A DNA stretch of 64,000 nt from positions 4,340,001 through 4,404,000 of the forward strand of contig NZ_OZ257125.1 of the NCBI RefSeq assembly GCF_965279055.1, written 5' to 3'. This document shows positions 16,325-24,769 of the stretch, piece after piece (position 1 is the first letter of the stretch; each line of letters begins with the position of its first letter). A program made the translations under genes and the position numbers. This DNA is from Hydrocarboniphaga sp965279055 (GTDB lineage: Bacteria; Pseudomonadota; Gammaproteobacteria; Nevskiales; Nevskiaceae). Below the pieces are notes generated by a model, which was not told the origin of the DNA, did not search any database, and saw only the letters and a list, made by a program, of their open reading frames with translations.

Positions 16325-17221
16325 TCAGCGCGGCGCGGTCGCCTGCAGGCGCGCGCGGCCAGCCTGCTGCTGATACTGGCGTGGTGATTCGCCGGCAGCG
16401 CGTCGGAACGCCGCGGCGAAGTTGGTCGGCGCAGTGAAGCCCAAGGTATAAGCAACCGCCTTGACGCTGCGGCCGGCGGCCAGCATCCGCTTGGCATGCG
16501 CGATGCGCTGCTCCTCCAGGTACTGGCCGATCGAATAGCCGCGGCTGGCGCGAAACGAACGCGTCAGATGGCGCACCGATACGCCGCAGAGCTGCGCCAG
16601 CTCCGACAGCGAGGGCGCAAGCGGATCGCCGCTGACGCGCTCGTCGATCAGCCGCAAGCGCCACGCTGCCAGGCCGCCGGCAGGCCGCGCCCGCTGCTCG
16701 ATGCCGAACAGGTGCCGCGACAGCTCGATCGCCGTCTGCGCCGCCATCAGCTCGATCATCGCCGAGCTGGCGAAGCCCGGCTCGCGCAGTTCCGCGGCCA
16801 TGCCCGCGAGCAGATGGCGGATGCGCGTGCTGCCGATGTCCAGGCTGCCGCGCAGGCGCCGCTCGGTCCACGGCAGCTCGCCTTCGAACCACTCGGCCAC
16901 GGCCGGCGGATCGAGCCGGCAGATCAGCGAATGCTGCTGACGGCACTGGCTGCGCGCATGAAACAGCTGCGCGGCCGGCAGCAGAAACACTTCGCCGATC
17001 GGCTCGAAGCGATCGGCGCCCCACAGCTCCGGAAAGCAGCCGCGCTGCTCGCCGACCCGGGGCAGCATCGACAGCTCCAGGTGATGCTGCGTGCCGGCCT
17101 TGCAGGTGTCGATCGGCGCATCCCAGGAGTTGCGCACCAGTTGCACGCGGCCGATGCGCAAAGCCATATCGGCGTCGACCTGCGTCGTCCTGCCCTGCTG
17201 CCCGCTCAGTTGACGCTGCAT
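16325..17221 (-). CDS. AraC-family transcriptional regulator
   Basis: A 298-residue regulator with an N-terminal AraC-binding-like domain (about residues 20-180) and a C-terminal double helix-turn-helix (about 195-290). The latter includes LSELAQLCGVSVRHLTRSFRASRGYSIGQYL, RIAHAKRML and the second HTH VKAVAYTLGFTAPTNFAAAFRRAAGESPRQY. The start was placed at the ATG at 17221 because a GGAGGCGGAAGA site precedes it; an internal ATG at 17167 lacks one. The gene overlaps the end of the MFS transporter gene by 16 bases on the same strand, so transporter and regulator are translationally coupled. Probably controls the adjacent transporter or the catabolic genes. The MITE-like element lies directly downstream. 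Confidence 0.88.
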   Translation of the reverse strand: MQRQLSGQQGRTTQVDADMALRIGRVQLVRNSWDAPIDTCKAGTQHHLELSMLPRVGEQRGCFPELWGADRFEPIGEVFLLPAAQLFHARSQCRQQHSLICRLDPPAVAEWFEGELPWTERRLRGSLDIGSTRIRHLLAGMAAELREPGFASSAMIELMAAQTAIELSRHLFGIEQRARPAGGLAAWRLRLIDERVSGDPLAPSLSELAQLCGVSVRHLTRSFRASRGYSIGQYLEEQRIAHAKRMLAAGRSVKAVAYTLGFTAPTNFAAAFRRAAGESPRQYQQQAGRARLQATAPR

Positions 17222-18606
17222 TCTTCCGCCTCCGATTGCATGACCGCCTGGCGCATCGCCTTCATGCCGAGAAACAGCAGCGCCGCGGCCAGGGGGCAGC
17301 AGATCGCAACCGCCGTGGCCAGCCCCAGGCCGATGCTGCGCCCGCCGTTGGCAGCGCCGCCGAACACCTTGTCGGACAGCGCGGCGATCAGGATGGGCCC
17401 GACGTCGGCGCCGATCAGCCCGGCCGTCGCGTTGAAGAACGCGACGCCGGTACCGCGCAGTTCGTTCGGCGTCACCAGATTGAGCGCGGCATTGGCGCAG
17501 GCAACAAATGGCGACAGCACCGCAAGGAACAGCCAGATGAAGCCCAGGAACAGCCAGGGGCTGCTGCTGGTGAACGCGATCACGCCGGCCGGCGTCGCCA
17601 GCAGCAGCGCCGCCGCATACCAGCGGAACTGCGCGTCGCGCCGGCCACGGCGATACATCGCGTCCACGGCCAGCCCACCGATCAGCTTGCCGACGATGCC
17701 GGACAGCACCAGCGTGATGCCGAGATACAGGCCGATCCTGTCGGCCTTCCAGCCGAAGCTGCGGCCCATGTAGGCCGGATACCAGGTGCCCGAACCGGTG
17801 ACGATCATCGCCGCCAGACCGAAGCCGGCGTAGTGATACGCAAAGAAACGCCCGCGTCCGCGAATGAAGCGCAGCATCGCGACGTAGTAGCCGACCGCAT
17901 CGCGCCAGAACGCGCCGGCGCGGCGCTGCAATGCGCGACGACCGCGACGCAGCGGCTCGGGCACCGCGAAGATCAGCAGCGACAGCAGCGCACCCGGTAC
18001 GCCGACGATAAAGAACGTCGCCTGCCAGGAGCGCACCTCGCCCACCAGCGGCAGTACCAGGGTGTCGGACTTCGACACCAGGCTGACGATCAGGCCGCCG
18101 AACAGATAGGCGCACCCGGAGCCGACCGTGGAGCCCATCGCGTACACCGCCAGCGCCGTGGTCAGGCGCTGGCGCGGGAACAGGTCGGTGATCATCGAGG
18201 TCGCGCAGGGATTCAGTGTGGCTTCGCCGGCGCCGACACCGACGCGCGCGAACAGCATGTGCCAGAAGCTCGCGGCGAAACCGCAGGCAGCGGTGGCCGC
18301 CGACCAGATCATCACGCCCGCGTAAATCACCCAGCGGCGATTGAAGCGGTCCGCCATCGCACCGGCGAGCAGGCCCACCACCGAGAAGGTGATCGCGAAT
18401 GCCGAGCCGTGGAGAACGCCGAACTGCAGATCGGTCAGCCCGAGATCGCGTTTGATCGGATCGACCATCAGGCCGATGATGAAACGGTCGAGGACCGACA
18501 ACCAGTACAACAGCGCCAGCACGCCGGTCGCGTACCAGCCCACGGCCGAAGATGGATACGCGGCCTGTGCCGGCGCGGCCGGGCTGGCAGACTCCAGTGC
18601 GCTCAT
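17206..18606 (-). CDS. MFS transporter (spinster/organic anion type)
   Basis: A 466-residue major facilitator with 12 predicted membrane segments. The MFS loop 2-3 signature LLAGAMADRFNRRWVIYAG follows the second helix, and FARVGVGAGEATLNPCATSMITDLFPRQRLTTALAVY in helices 4-5 is characteristic of the spinster-related subgroup common in sphingomonad and Nevskiales degradative islands. It would move an organic acid or other small hydrophobic compound across the inner membrane; direction is not evident. It is divergent from cofD with about 107 bases between the two starts, and the AraC gene overlaps its 3' end. Shared control with F420 biosynthesis is possible. Confidence 0.9.
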   Translation of the reverse strand: MSALESASPAAPAQAAYPSSAVGWYATGVLALLYWLSVLDRFIIGLMVDPIKRDLGLTDLQFGVLHGSAFAITFSVVGLLAGAMADRFNRRWVIYAGVMIWSAATAACGFAASFWHMLFARVGVGAGEATLNPCATSMITDLFPRQRLTTALAVYAMGSTVGSGCAYLFGGLIVSLVSKSDTLVLPLVGEVRSWQATFFIVGVPGALLSLLIFAVPEPLRRGRRALQRRAGAFWRDAVGYYVAMLRFIRGRGRFFAYHYAGFGLAAMIVTGSGTWYPAYMGRSFGWKADRIGLYLGITLVLSGIVGKLIGGLAVDAMYRRGRRDAQFRWYAAALLLATPAGVIAFTSSSPWLFLGFIWLFLAVLSPFVACANAALNLVTPNELRGTGVAFFNATAGLIGADVGPILIAALSDKVFGGAANGGRSIGLGLATAVAICCPLAAALLFLGMKAMRQAVMQSEAEECSVN

Positions 18607-18713
18607 TCAGACTCCTGTCTCGCTGCGCTCGCCGACACCGCGGCGCGCTGGTGGTGATGAAAACCGTCTCGGCGAACGGCTCAAATCGAAGATGGCACCG
18701 AGGACCGCGCCGC

Positions 18714-19676
18714 ATGCCCCCGCTTTCCGCCGCCAAAAAACCAACGCGCTACCTCGCCCTGTCCGGCGGCGTCGGCGGCGCCAAGCTGGTCCACGGACTG
18801 GCGCAGGTGCTGCCTGCCGAGGCGCTGATGGTCGCGGTCAACATTGGTGATGATTTCGAGCATCTGGGCCTGAGCATCTGCCCCGATCTCGATACCGTGC
18901 TGTATACGCTGGCCGGCGTGGTCCATCCGCAACAGGGCTGGGGCCGCGCCGACGAAAGCCTGGGCGTGCTCGACGAGCTGCGCCGCCTCGGTGGCCCGGA
19001 CTGGTTCACGCTCGGCGATCGCGACATCGCGCTGCACCTGCTGCGTAGCCAGCTGCTGGCGCAGGGCCTGAGCCTGAGCCAGGTCAGCAACGAGCTGGCG
19101 CGCCGGCTCGGCGTCGACGTTACGGTCTTGCCGGTCAGCGACCAGCGGCTGCGCACCACGGTTTACACCGACCAGGGTGCGCTCGCGTTTCAGGATTACT
19201 TCGTGCGCCTGCGCTGCGCGCCGGTACTGCGCGCGCTGGATTTCGTCGGGGCGGCTCAGGCGCGGCTGGCGCCGGCGGTGCGCGAACTGCTCACCGGCGA
19301 CGATCTCGCCGGCGTCATCGTCTGCCCGTCCAATCCCTACCTCAGCCTGGCGCCGATGCTGGCCATCGCCGAGCTGCGCGAGCTGCTGCGCACCGTCGCC
19401 GCGCCGGTGATCGCGGTGTCGCCCATCGTCGCCGGCGACGCGATCAAGGGCCCGACCGCGAAGATCATGCGCGAGCTCGGCGTGCAGCCTCAGGCCGGGA
19501 TCATCGCCGAGCTGTATGCGGACTTCGTCGATGCGGTGATCGTCGACGTGGCCGATGCGGCGCTGGCCGACGGCGATACCCGCTTCGACGTCGCAGCGAC
19601 GGTGATGAAGACCGCCGAACATCGTGCGGCTCTGGCGCGGCATTGCATCGCGCTCGTGCAGCGGCTGCGCAGCTGA
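18714..19676 (+). CDS. cofD: CofD, 2-phospho-L-lactate (analogue) transferase of F420 biosynthesis
   Basis: CofD transfers the phospho-lactyl (or analogous) moiety from the CofC product to FO, giving F420-0 or dehydro-F420-0. The 320-residue product has YLALSGGVGGAKLVHGLAQVL at the N-terminus (FO- and GDP-binding loop), VNIGDDFEHLGLSICPDLDTVLYTLAG, WFTLGDRDIALHLLRSQLL, VLPVSDQRLRTTVYTDQGALAFQDYFVR, VIVCPSNPYLSLAPMLAI and VAVSPIVAGDAIKGPTAKIM, all hallmark blocks of the family. The ATG at 18714 follows AGGA; an in-frame ATG at 18657 would add residues before the conserved start. The gene stands 9.5 kb from cofE, divergent from the MFS transporter. An SDR gene on the opposite strand ends 15 bases downstream. 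Confidence 0.94.
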   Translation: MPPLSAAKKPTRYLALSGGVGGAKLVHGLAQVLPAEALMVAVNIGDDFEHLGLSICPDLDTVLYTLAGVVHPQQGWGRADESLGVLDELRRLGGPDWFTLGDRDIALHLLRSQLLAQGLSLSQVSNELARRLGVDVTVLPVSDQRLRTTVYTDQGALAFQDYFVRLRCAPVLRALDFVGAAQARLAPAVRELLTGDDLAGVIVCPSNPYLSLAPMLAIAELRELLRTVAAPVIAVSPIVAGDAIKGPTAKIMRELGVQPQAGIIAELYADFVDAVIVDVADAALADGDTRFDVAATVMKTAEHRAALARHCIALVQRLRS

Positions 19677-19691
19677 GCGCGTCACGCGGCC

Positions 19692-20444
19692 TTACGACAC
19701 CACGCGGCCGCCGTTGACGCCGATGGTCTGGCCGGTGACATAGCTGGCGCCCTCCGATGCCAGCCAGGCGCAGGCGTCGGCGATGTCCTCGGGCTCGCCG
19801 GTGCGGCGCACCGGCAAGGTCTTCAACAGCTCGTCCTGGGCGATGTTCATCTGCCCGGCCGCAGACGAAGCCTGCGACATTTCGGTGTTCATCACCGAAC
19901 CCGGCGGAATGTTGTTGACGGTGACGCCGAGCGGGCCGAGTTCGCGCGCCAGCGATCGGGTCAGCGCGACGATCGCGCCCTTGGACGCGGAATAGTGCGC
20001 CATGCGCACCGCGCCGGTCTGCGCGCTCGACGACGACAGGTTGATGATGCGCCCCCACTTCGCTGCCTTCATGTCCGGCAGCACGACCTGGGTGACGATG
20101 AACGGACCTTTGAGGTTGACCTCCATCATCCGGTCCCAGGCCGCGTCGGTCAGATCCTCGAACGCGGCAAAGCCGGTGATGCCGGCGTTGTTGACCAGCA
20201 CCGTGACCGCGCCGAAAGCCTCGCGCAGTTTGGCGACGGCAGCGACGACCTGGGCGCGATCGGCGATGCTGGCTTTCAGCGCGATCGCCTTGCCGCCGGC
20301 CGCCTGAATCTCGGCGACCACCCTCTCGCAGCCTTCGATATTCAGATCGAGCACGCCGACTGCCATACCGTCGCGCGCCAGGCGCAGCGCACAGGCGCGG
20401 CCGATACCGGCCGCCGCGCCCGTCACCAATGCTGTCTTGCTCAC
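19692..20444 (-). CDS. SDR family oxidoreductase (classical, FabG-like)
   Basis: A 250-residue classical SDR. TGAAAGIG is at residues 8-15, a D33 after the second strand indicates NAD preference, NNAG is at 85-88, S138 lies in LSSSSAQTG, and Y151 with K155 form YSASK. The C-terminus YVTGQTIGVNGGR is the family ending. The start is a GTG at 20444 with GAGGAGA upstream; the open frame continues into the intergenic region but has no good start there. The SSSSAQTG and VNN-PPG segments are nearly shared with the SDR at 23855-24601, so the two are paralogues. A CATCGCTGTTG half-conserved operator lies 48 bases upstream. It probably oxidises or reduces an alcohol/ketone group of the island's substrate. 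Confidence 0.88.
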   Translation of the reverse strand: MSKTALVTGAAAGIGRACALRLARDGMAVGVLDLNIEGCERVVAEIQAAGGKAIALKASIADRAQVVAAVAKLREAFGAVTVLVNNAGITGFAAFEDLTDAAWDRMMEVNLKGPFIVTQVVLPDMKAAKWGRIINLSSSSAQTGAVRMAHYSASKGAIVALTRSLARELGPLGVTVNNIPPGSVMNTEMSQASSAAGQMNIAQDELLKTLPVRRTGEPEDIADACAWLASEGASYVTGQTIGVNGGRVVS

Positions 20445-20491
20445 CGTGCTTCTCCTCGCATATCGTTTTCTTGTCCTCCTATTTTGCTGAG

Positions 20492-20502
20492 CATCGCTGT
20501 TG
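20492..20502. promoter_or_regulatory. CATC-GCT-GTTG candidate operator (site 3 of 5, one mismatch)
   Basis: Differs from the CAACGCTGTTG core by a single base (T for A in the left arm). Lies 48-58 bases upstream of the SDR start at 20444, the usual distance for a promoter-overlapping operator. Confidence 0.4.
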
Positions 20503-20542
20503 ATTACCAGCACCGAGGCGCCGGCTGAGCACGAATTACAAA

Positions 20543-20570
20543 AAAGACGGCGGCTAATGCCGCCGTCTTT
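20543..20570 (-). terminator. Rho-independent terminator after TonB receptor 2
   Basis: A 12-bp perfect stem (AAAGACGGCGGC with its complement) and a 4-base loop. On the minus strand it is followed by a run of T, 25 bases beyond the receptor stop codon. Confidence 0.9.
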
Positions 20571-20594
20571 CTGGTTCACGACCTCGCTGTCGCG

Positions 20595-23240
20595 CTAGCC
20601 AAAGCGATAGCGCAGGCGCATGCCGTACATGCGCGGCTCGCCGACCGTGGCGAATTCGGCGCCGTTGTTGCCCAGGCCCGGAATGAACTGGTAGTACTTC
20701 TCGCCGGTCAGGTTGGTCGCGAACAGCGACAGGTCCACCGGGGTGCCGAAGAACTGCTCCCAGCCGGCATTCGCGTTGAGCAGGTTCAGGCTGTCGATCT
20801 GCGCGTAGCTCCTGCCGTAGATCGCGGTCGTCGCGTCGTCGTAGATGTAGTTGGTGGTCTGCTTGTCGGTGTAGACGTAGTTCAGGCCCAGCGACACCTT
20901 GCCGATACTGGCGTCCAGCGGCAGCGTGTAGCTGCCGCCCAGGCTGAGCTTGTTCTTCGGCGACAGCGCCAGCGGATCACCCGGCGCAATCGCAGTCGAG
21001 GCGACGTAGTTCGGATCGGCGCTCACCACCGGGTCGATCTTGCGGATCGTCGCGTTCAGATAGGTGTAGCTGGCCTGCAGCGTCAGGCCCCTGAACGGGT
21101 TGATCGAGCCTTCGACTTCAGCGCCGTAGATGCGCGACTTGCCGGCATTGACGATGCCGGTGGTCGGCGAAACCGGCGACGGCGTGCCGTTCTCGTCGAC
21201 GCTGGCATTGAAGCCGTACTGCAGCTGCTGGTTGGAGAAATCGTTGTAGAAGGCGGCGACATTGAAGGTGCCGCGCACGACCTCGTGGAAGCTGGTCTTC
21301 ATGCCGACTTCGAAGCTGTCCACTTTCTCGGGATCGAAGGTGCGCAGGCCGCTGGGCGCATTCGAGAACACGCCGCCGGCGCGATAGCCACGCGCGTACT
21401 TGGCGTAGGTCAGCACATCGGTCATCGGGAAGTAGTCCAGGTCGATCAGCCAGGTCGGCTTGCTGGATTTCTTCTCGAACGCCGCGTCGCAGCCGGGCGA
21501 GCTGGCCGCATCGGTGCAGGTCGCCGTCGGCGCGTCGGTATACGGCGGCACCACCGGGAACTGGTAGGTGATGCGCGTGGCGTCGTTGGTCTGCTTGTCG
21601 CGGGTGTAGCGGATACCGCCGGTGAGCTTCAGCTGCTCGGTCAGCGCATAGGTCGACTGCGCATAGATGCCCTGATTGCGATAAGTGGTTTCGCCCACGG
21701 TGTAGTTGACCGAACCGACGTGGGTTTCCTGCGCGAAGCCCGACAGCGCGGTAAAGGTGCTGCCCAGCGAGTCGAAGCAGTCGAGCGTGCCAACGTCCGC
21801 GCAGTTGACCAGCTGCGGCGACTGGTTGCCGGACTTGCCCAGTGGGTCGCTCCATTCCAGGTAGACGCCGGTCTGGTAGGTCAGACGGTTGTCGTCAGAG
21901 CCGCCCTGCAGCTGCACTTCCTCGGTGTAGGTCGACTGGTCGGCAGTGCGGTGGCCCGGCGCCGGGAAAATGCCGGTGAAAATCTGCGGAATGCCGCGAA
22001 AAAACAGCGGCTGGTAGGCCGGTGACAGGTTGGCGACATCCCAGTTGATACCGAACAGCGGCGTCTTCTGGTAGTCCTTGAACTGCGCGTAGCTGGCGAT
22101 GTTCTTCACCGTCAGATTGTCGCTGGCGTTCCAGGTCGTGGTGTTGATCGCCTGCCACTGCTCGATGCGCGACACCGCGCCGTCTACCGCGCCCGCGACG
22201 TCGTAGAAGCCGTTCTTGCCGGCAGCTTTCTGCGCGTCGAGCTGTCCACATGAGAACACGCCGATGAAGTTGCGCAGGCCGGTAGCGAAGTCCGCCTGGC
22301 TCTGCGGAGCAGCGCCCGCCGGGTTGCAGTCGATCAGCTTCTGCACGCTGCCGTTGGTGTCCGACTTGCTGTAGGACGCGATGGTGTAGTTCTCGACGGA
22401 CGGGCTCAGGTCGAGCACCAGGCTCGCACGCACCGCGTCGTAGTCGATGTCGTTGTAGGCACTCGGGCCGACATCGGCGACGTTCTTCAGATAGCCGTCG
22501 CGCGTCTGGTGGTCGTAGGCGACGCGAAAACGCGCGCCTTCACCGAACGGCGTATTGAACACGCCCTGGAAGCGGCGCATGCCGTAATTGCCGATCGAAC
22601 CTTCGGCATAGCCTTCGGTATTGCCGGTGGGTTTCTGCGGCACCAGCAGCACCGCGCCGCCGGTGGTATTGCGACCGAACAGCGTGCCCTGCGGGCCCTT
22701 GAGCACCTGCACATTCTGCAGATCGAAGAAGCTGCCGGGTCCGACGCCGTCACCGGCCTGGGTTCCCTGCGTCGGCCCGCGCGGCGCGACGACGTCGGCG
22801 AAATAAGTACCGACCGAGGGCGCGGTGCCGGCGTCCTGCACGAAGCCGCGGATCGCGAAGCTCGCGTTCTCGCCGCCGAAGTTGTTGTTGGCAGTCAAGG
22901 AAGGCGTGAACGCAGCCAGGTCCGTGGCGCTGGTGACGTTGAGATCGCTCAGCTGATCCTGGTTGAATACCGTGATCGAAATCGGCACGTCCTGCAGCTT
23001 TTCCTCGATGCGACGTGCGGTGACGATGACTTCGCCGATGTCATCGGGGGCGCCGCCGGCTTGCGCCGCGGGCGTGGCATCGGCCGCCGGTTCTTCCGCT
23101 GCCGGCGTTGCCGCCTCGGCGCTCGGAGCCGCTTCGCTTTCCACCGCCGTCTGCTGCGCGACGGCCGGCCATGCCAGCCCCAGGGCCAGCATCGCGCATA
23201 AGGAACCCGACAACGGCACCCTGCTGTTTCTGTCGTTCAT
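20595..23240 (-). CDS. TonB-dependent outer-membrane receptor (2)
   Basis: An 881-residue TonB-dependent receptor, paralogous to the first. The signal peptide is about residues 1-28 (LALGLAWPAVAQ), followed by an Ala/Glu-rich spacer. The plug starts IGEVIVTARRIEEKLQDVPISI and includes GENASFAIRGFVQDAG and NVQVLKGPQGTLFGRNTTGGAV. The barrel ends YGMRLRYRFG; the terminal residue is glycine rather than the usual phenylalanine. The ATG at 23240 is preceded by AGGAGAAGTG. A 614-bp upstream region carries an exact CAACGCTGTTG site. It ends with its own terminator before the SDR at 19692-20444. The likely role is energised uptake of a hydrophobic or complex organic; siderophore uptake remains possible. 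Confidence 0.92.
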   Translation of the reverse strand: MNDRNSRVPLSGSLCAMLALGLAWPAVAQQTAVESEAAPSAEAATPAAEEPAADATPAAQAGGAPDDIGEVIVTARRIEEKLQDVPISITVFNQDQLSDLNVTSATDLAAFTPSLTANNNFGGENASFAIRGFVQDAGTAPSVGTYFADVVAPRGPTQGTQAGDGVGPGSFFDLQNVQVLKGPQGTLFGRNTTGGAVLLVPQKPTGNTEGYAEGSIGNYGMRRFQGVFNTPFGEGARFRVAYDHQTRDGYLKNVADVGPSAYNDIDYDAVRASLVLDLSPSVENYTIASYSKSDTNGSVQKLIDCNPAGAAPQSQADFATGLRNFIGVFSCGQLDAQKAAGKNGFYDVAGAVDGAVSRIEQWQAINTTTWNASDNLTVKNIASYAQFKDYQKTPLFGINWDVANLSPAYQPLFFRGIPQIFTGIFPAPGHRTADQSTYTEEVQLQGGSDDNRLTYQTGVYLEWSDPLGKSGNQSPQLVNCADVGTLDCFDSLGSTFTALSGFAQETHVGSVNYTVGETTYRNQGIYAQSTYALTEQLKLTGGIRYTRDKQTNDATRITYQFPVVPPYTDAPTATCTDAASSPGCDAAFEKKSSKPTWLIDLDYFPMTDVLTYAKYARGYRAGGVFSNAPSGLRTFDPEKVDSFEVGMKTSFHEVVRGTFNVAAFYNDFSNQQLQYGFNASVDENGTPSPVSPTTGIVNAGKSRIYGAEVEGSINPFRGLTLQASYTYLNATIRKIDPVVSADPNYVASTAIAPGDPLALSPKNKLSLGGSYTLPLDASIGKVSLGLNYVYTDKQTTNYIYDDATTAIYGRSYAQIDSLNLLNANAGWEQFFGTPVDLSLFATNLTGEKYYQFIPGLGNNGAEFATVGEPRMYGMRLRYRFG

Positions 23241-23854
23241 CACTTCTCCTCACACCATTGGATGGCAGCACTCGCTTGTGCGCGCTGATCGGCGTACATC
23301 GGGCGCCGGTGGAGCGAGAAGTTTCGCCACGGGTCCAGAACCAGAGCGCGCCACGTCAATGCCGCCACGTCCGCGTTATGCGGCCACGCGACTGCAAGGA
23401 CACCACGCCATTCGGGTGCTGCAACCAGGAACCCCTCTCCGCCACACCATCTTTTTTTGCGCTCACCGGACTAGCAGCGCGCAGTGCGACTCTTCGGACG
23501 CCTGCACACCGTCGCAACGCGACGGCAATGGACGCTACTCCCGGAAATCGCTATCAGTCAACGCTGTTGAGTTGCAACCGATAGCCGGCATCGCAGCGGC
23601 TGCCAGACGGCGACACAACGCCATCGCAATGGCCGGGTTTCGACAGGAAGATGGCGAGTACCTGCGCGCAATGAACGCGCAGTCAATACGGGGCGCTAAG
23701 CCGGCACGTCGCGATGTGCTTGCTCGCACGCGCAATGGCGGCAGAGCGCTGACAGCTTTGCACAATGCCTTTCGTCAAAAGCCGCTTCGGACACGGCGAG
23801 CGCTCGCATCAGGCGCCAGCGCGCATCGCCGCGCCGAGTTTGCGCAAGGTCGGA
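23241..23854. other. 614-bp intergenic region upstream of TonB receptor 2
   Basis: No open frame here has a family signature or a good ribosome site. The region holds one exact CAACGCTGTTG element (23559-23569) and otherwise no recognisable RNA gene or repeat. It lies between the receptor start and the 3' end of the next SDR gene, both on the minus strand. Confidence 0.5.
23559..23569. promoter_or_regulatory. CAAC-GCT-GTTG candidate operator (site 4 of 5)
   Basis: Core identical to site 1 (2842-2852); one more base pairs on each side (TCAAC...GTTGA). About 320 bases upstream of TonB receptor 2. Confidence 0.45.
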
Positions 23855-24601
23855 CTAGTTCGAGTAGCGGCCGCCGTTGACGCTGAGCGTGTGGCCGGTG
23901 ATGTAGCCGGCGTCTTCGGACGCCAGGAACGCGATCGCGGCGGCCATGTCCTCGGGCCGTCCCGCGCGCTTCATCGGCGAAGCCGCGGCAACCTGATCGA
24001 CGACGCTGCCGATCGGGCTGCCGCGCAGCATCGGCGTGTCGACGAAACCCGGTGGCACGTTGTTCACGGTGATGCCGCTGGATGCGACTTCCTGCGCCAG
24101 CGCCTTGGTGAAAGCGATCACGCCGCCCTTGGACGCCGCATAGCAGCTCATCTGCGCCGAGCCGGTCTGCGCGCTGGAAGACGAGACATTGATGACGCGT
24201 CCCCACTTCGCCTGCAGCATGTCCGGCAGCACCGCCTGGGTGCACACCAGCATGCTCTTCAGGTTGACGCTGATGACCTTGTCCCAGGTCTCCTCATCCA
24301 TCTCCATAAAGCTGCGGAACAGGGTGATGCCGGCATTGTTGACCAGGATGCCGATCGCGCCGAACTGCGTGTGCGCCTGCTGCACGGCGGCGTCGACCTG
24401 ATCGCGGCGCGACACATCGACACGGCTGGCGATCGCCTGGCCACCGGCCTGCCGGATGTCGTCTGCGGCGGCGGCGGCACCGGCTTCGTTGAGATCCCAG
24501 ATCGCGACCCGCGCGCCGTCACGGGCCAGGCGCTTGGCCGTGGCCAGACCGATGCCCGATGCAGCCCCGGTGACGATGGCGACTTTTCCGTCGAAAGACA
24601 T
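23855..24601 (-). CDS. SDR family oxidoreductase (classical)
   Basis: A 248-residue classical SDR. TGAASGIG is at residues 11-18, D37 follows the second strand (NAD preference), NNAG is at 88-91, the catalytic serine is near 141 in NVSSSSAQTG, and Y154/K158 form YAASK. It ends YITGHTLSVNGGRYSN. The ATG at 24601 is preceded by AGGAG. It is a paralogue of the SDR at 19692-20444, sharing the SSSSAQTG and VNN-PPG blocks. The TetR gene lies 168 bases upstream on the same strand, with an inverted-repeat site between them. Its likely role is hydroxyl/keto conversion on the island's substrate. Confidence 0.88.
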   Translation of the reverse strand: MSFDGKVAIVTGAASGIGLATAKRLARDGARVAIWDLNEAGAAAAADDIRQAGGQAIASRVDVSRRDQVDAAVQQAHTQFGAIGILVNNAGITLFRSFMEMDEETWDKVISVNLKSMLVCTQAVLPDMLQAKWGRVINVSSSSAQTGSAQMSCYAASKGGVIAFTKALAQEVASSGITVNNVPPGFVDTPMLRGSPIGSVVDQVAAASPMKRAGRPEDMAAAIAFLASEDAGYITGHTLSVNGGRYSN

Positions 24602-24696
24602 GCAGCGCTCTCCTGTCGTAAGGTTTGATTCGCCGCCGGCGTGCCGAGGCGAACACAAAACTTAGGGCAGGGGGCGATGCTTAATCAAGCGCCGAT

Positions 24697-24712
24697 TCAA
24701 CAGCAGTGTTGA
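24697..24712. promoter_or_regulatory. TCAACA-GCAG-TGTTGA inverted repeat, candidate operator (site 5 of 5)
   Basis: Perfect 6-bp arms with a 4-base centre, 96 bases upstream of the SDR start and just downstream of the TetR gene. It contains CAAC and GTTG but spaced by 6 rather than 3 bases, so it is a variant of the other four sites. Confidence 0.45.
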
Positions 24713-24769
24713 TGAGCGGCCGGCACAGCCGCGGCGAAGGCGCCTGGAGCGTCTTCGCCGCGCAGCCGG

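Noticed and set aside
16325..18736. A single 803-codon minus-strand protein covering AraC and MFS
   Set aside because: Only the last part is AraC. The first 500 residues are an out-of-frame Arg-rich reading of the MFS gene, which is itself intact in another frame.
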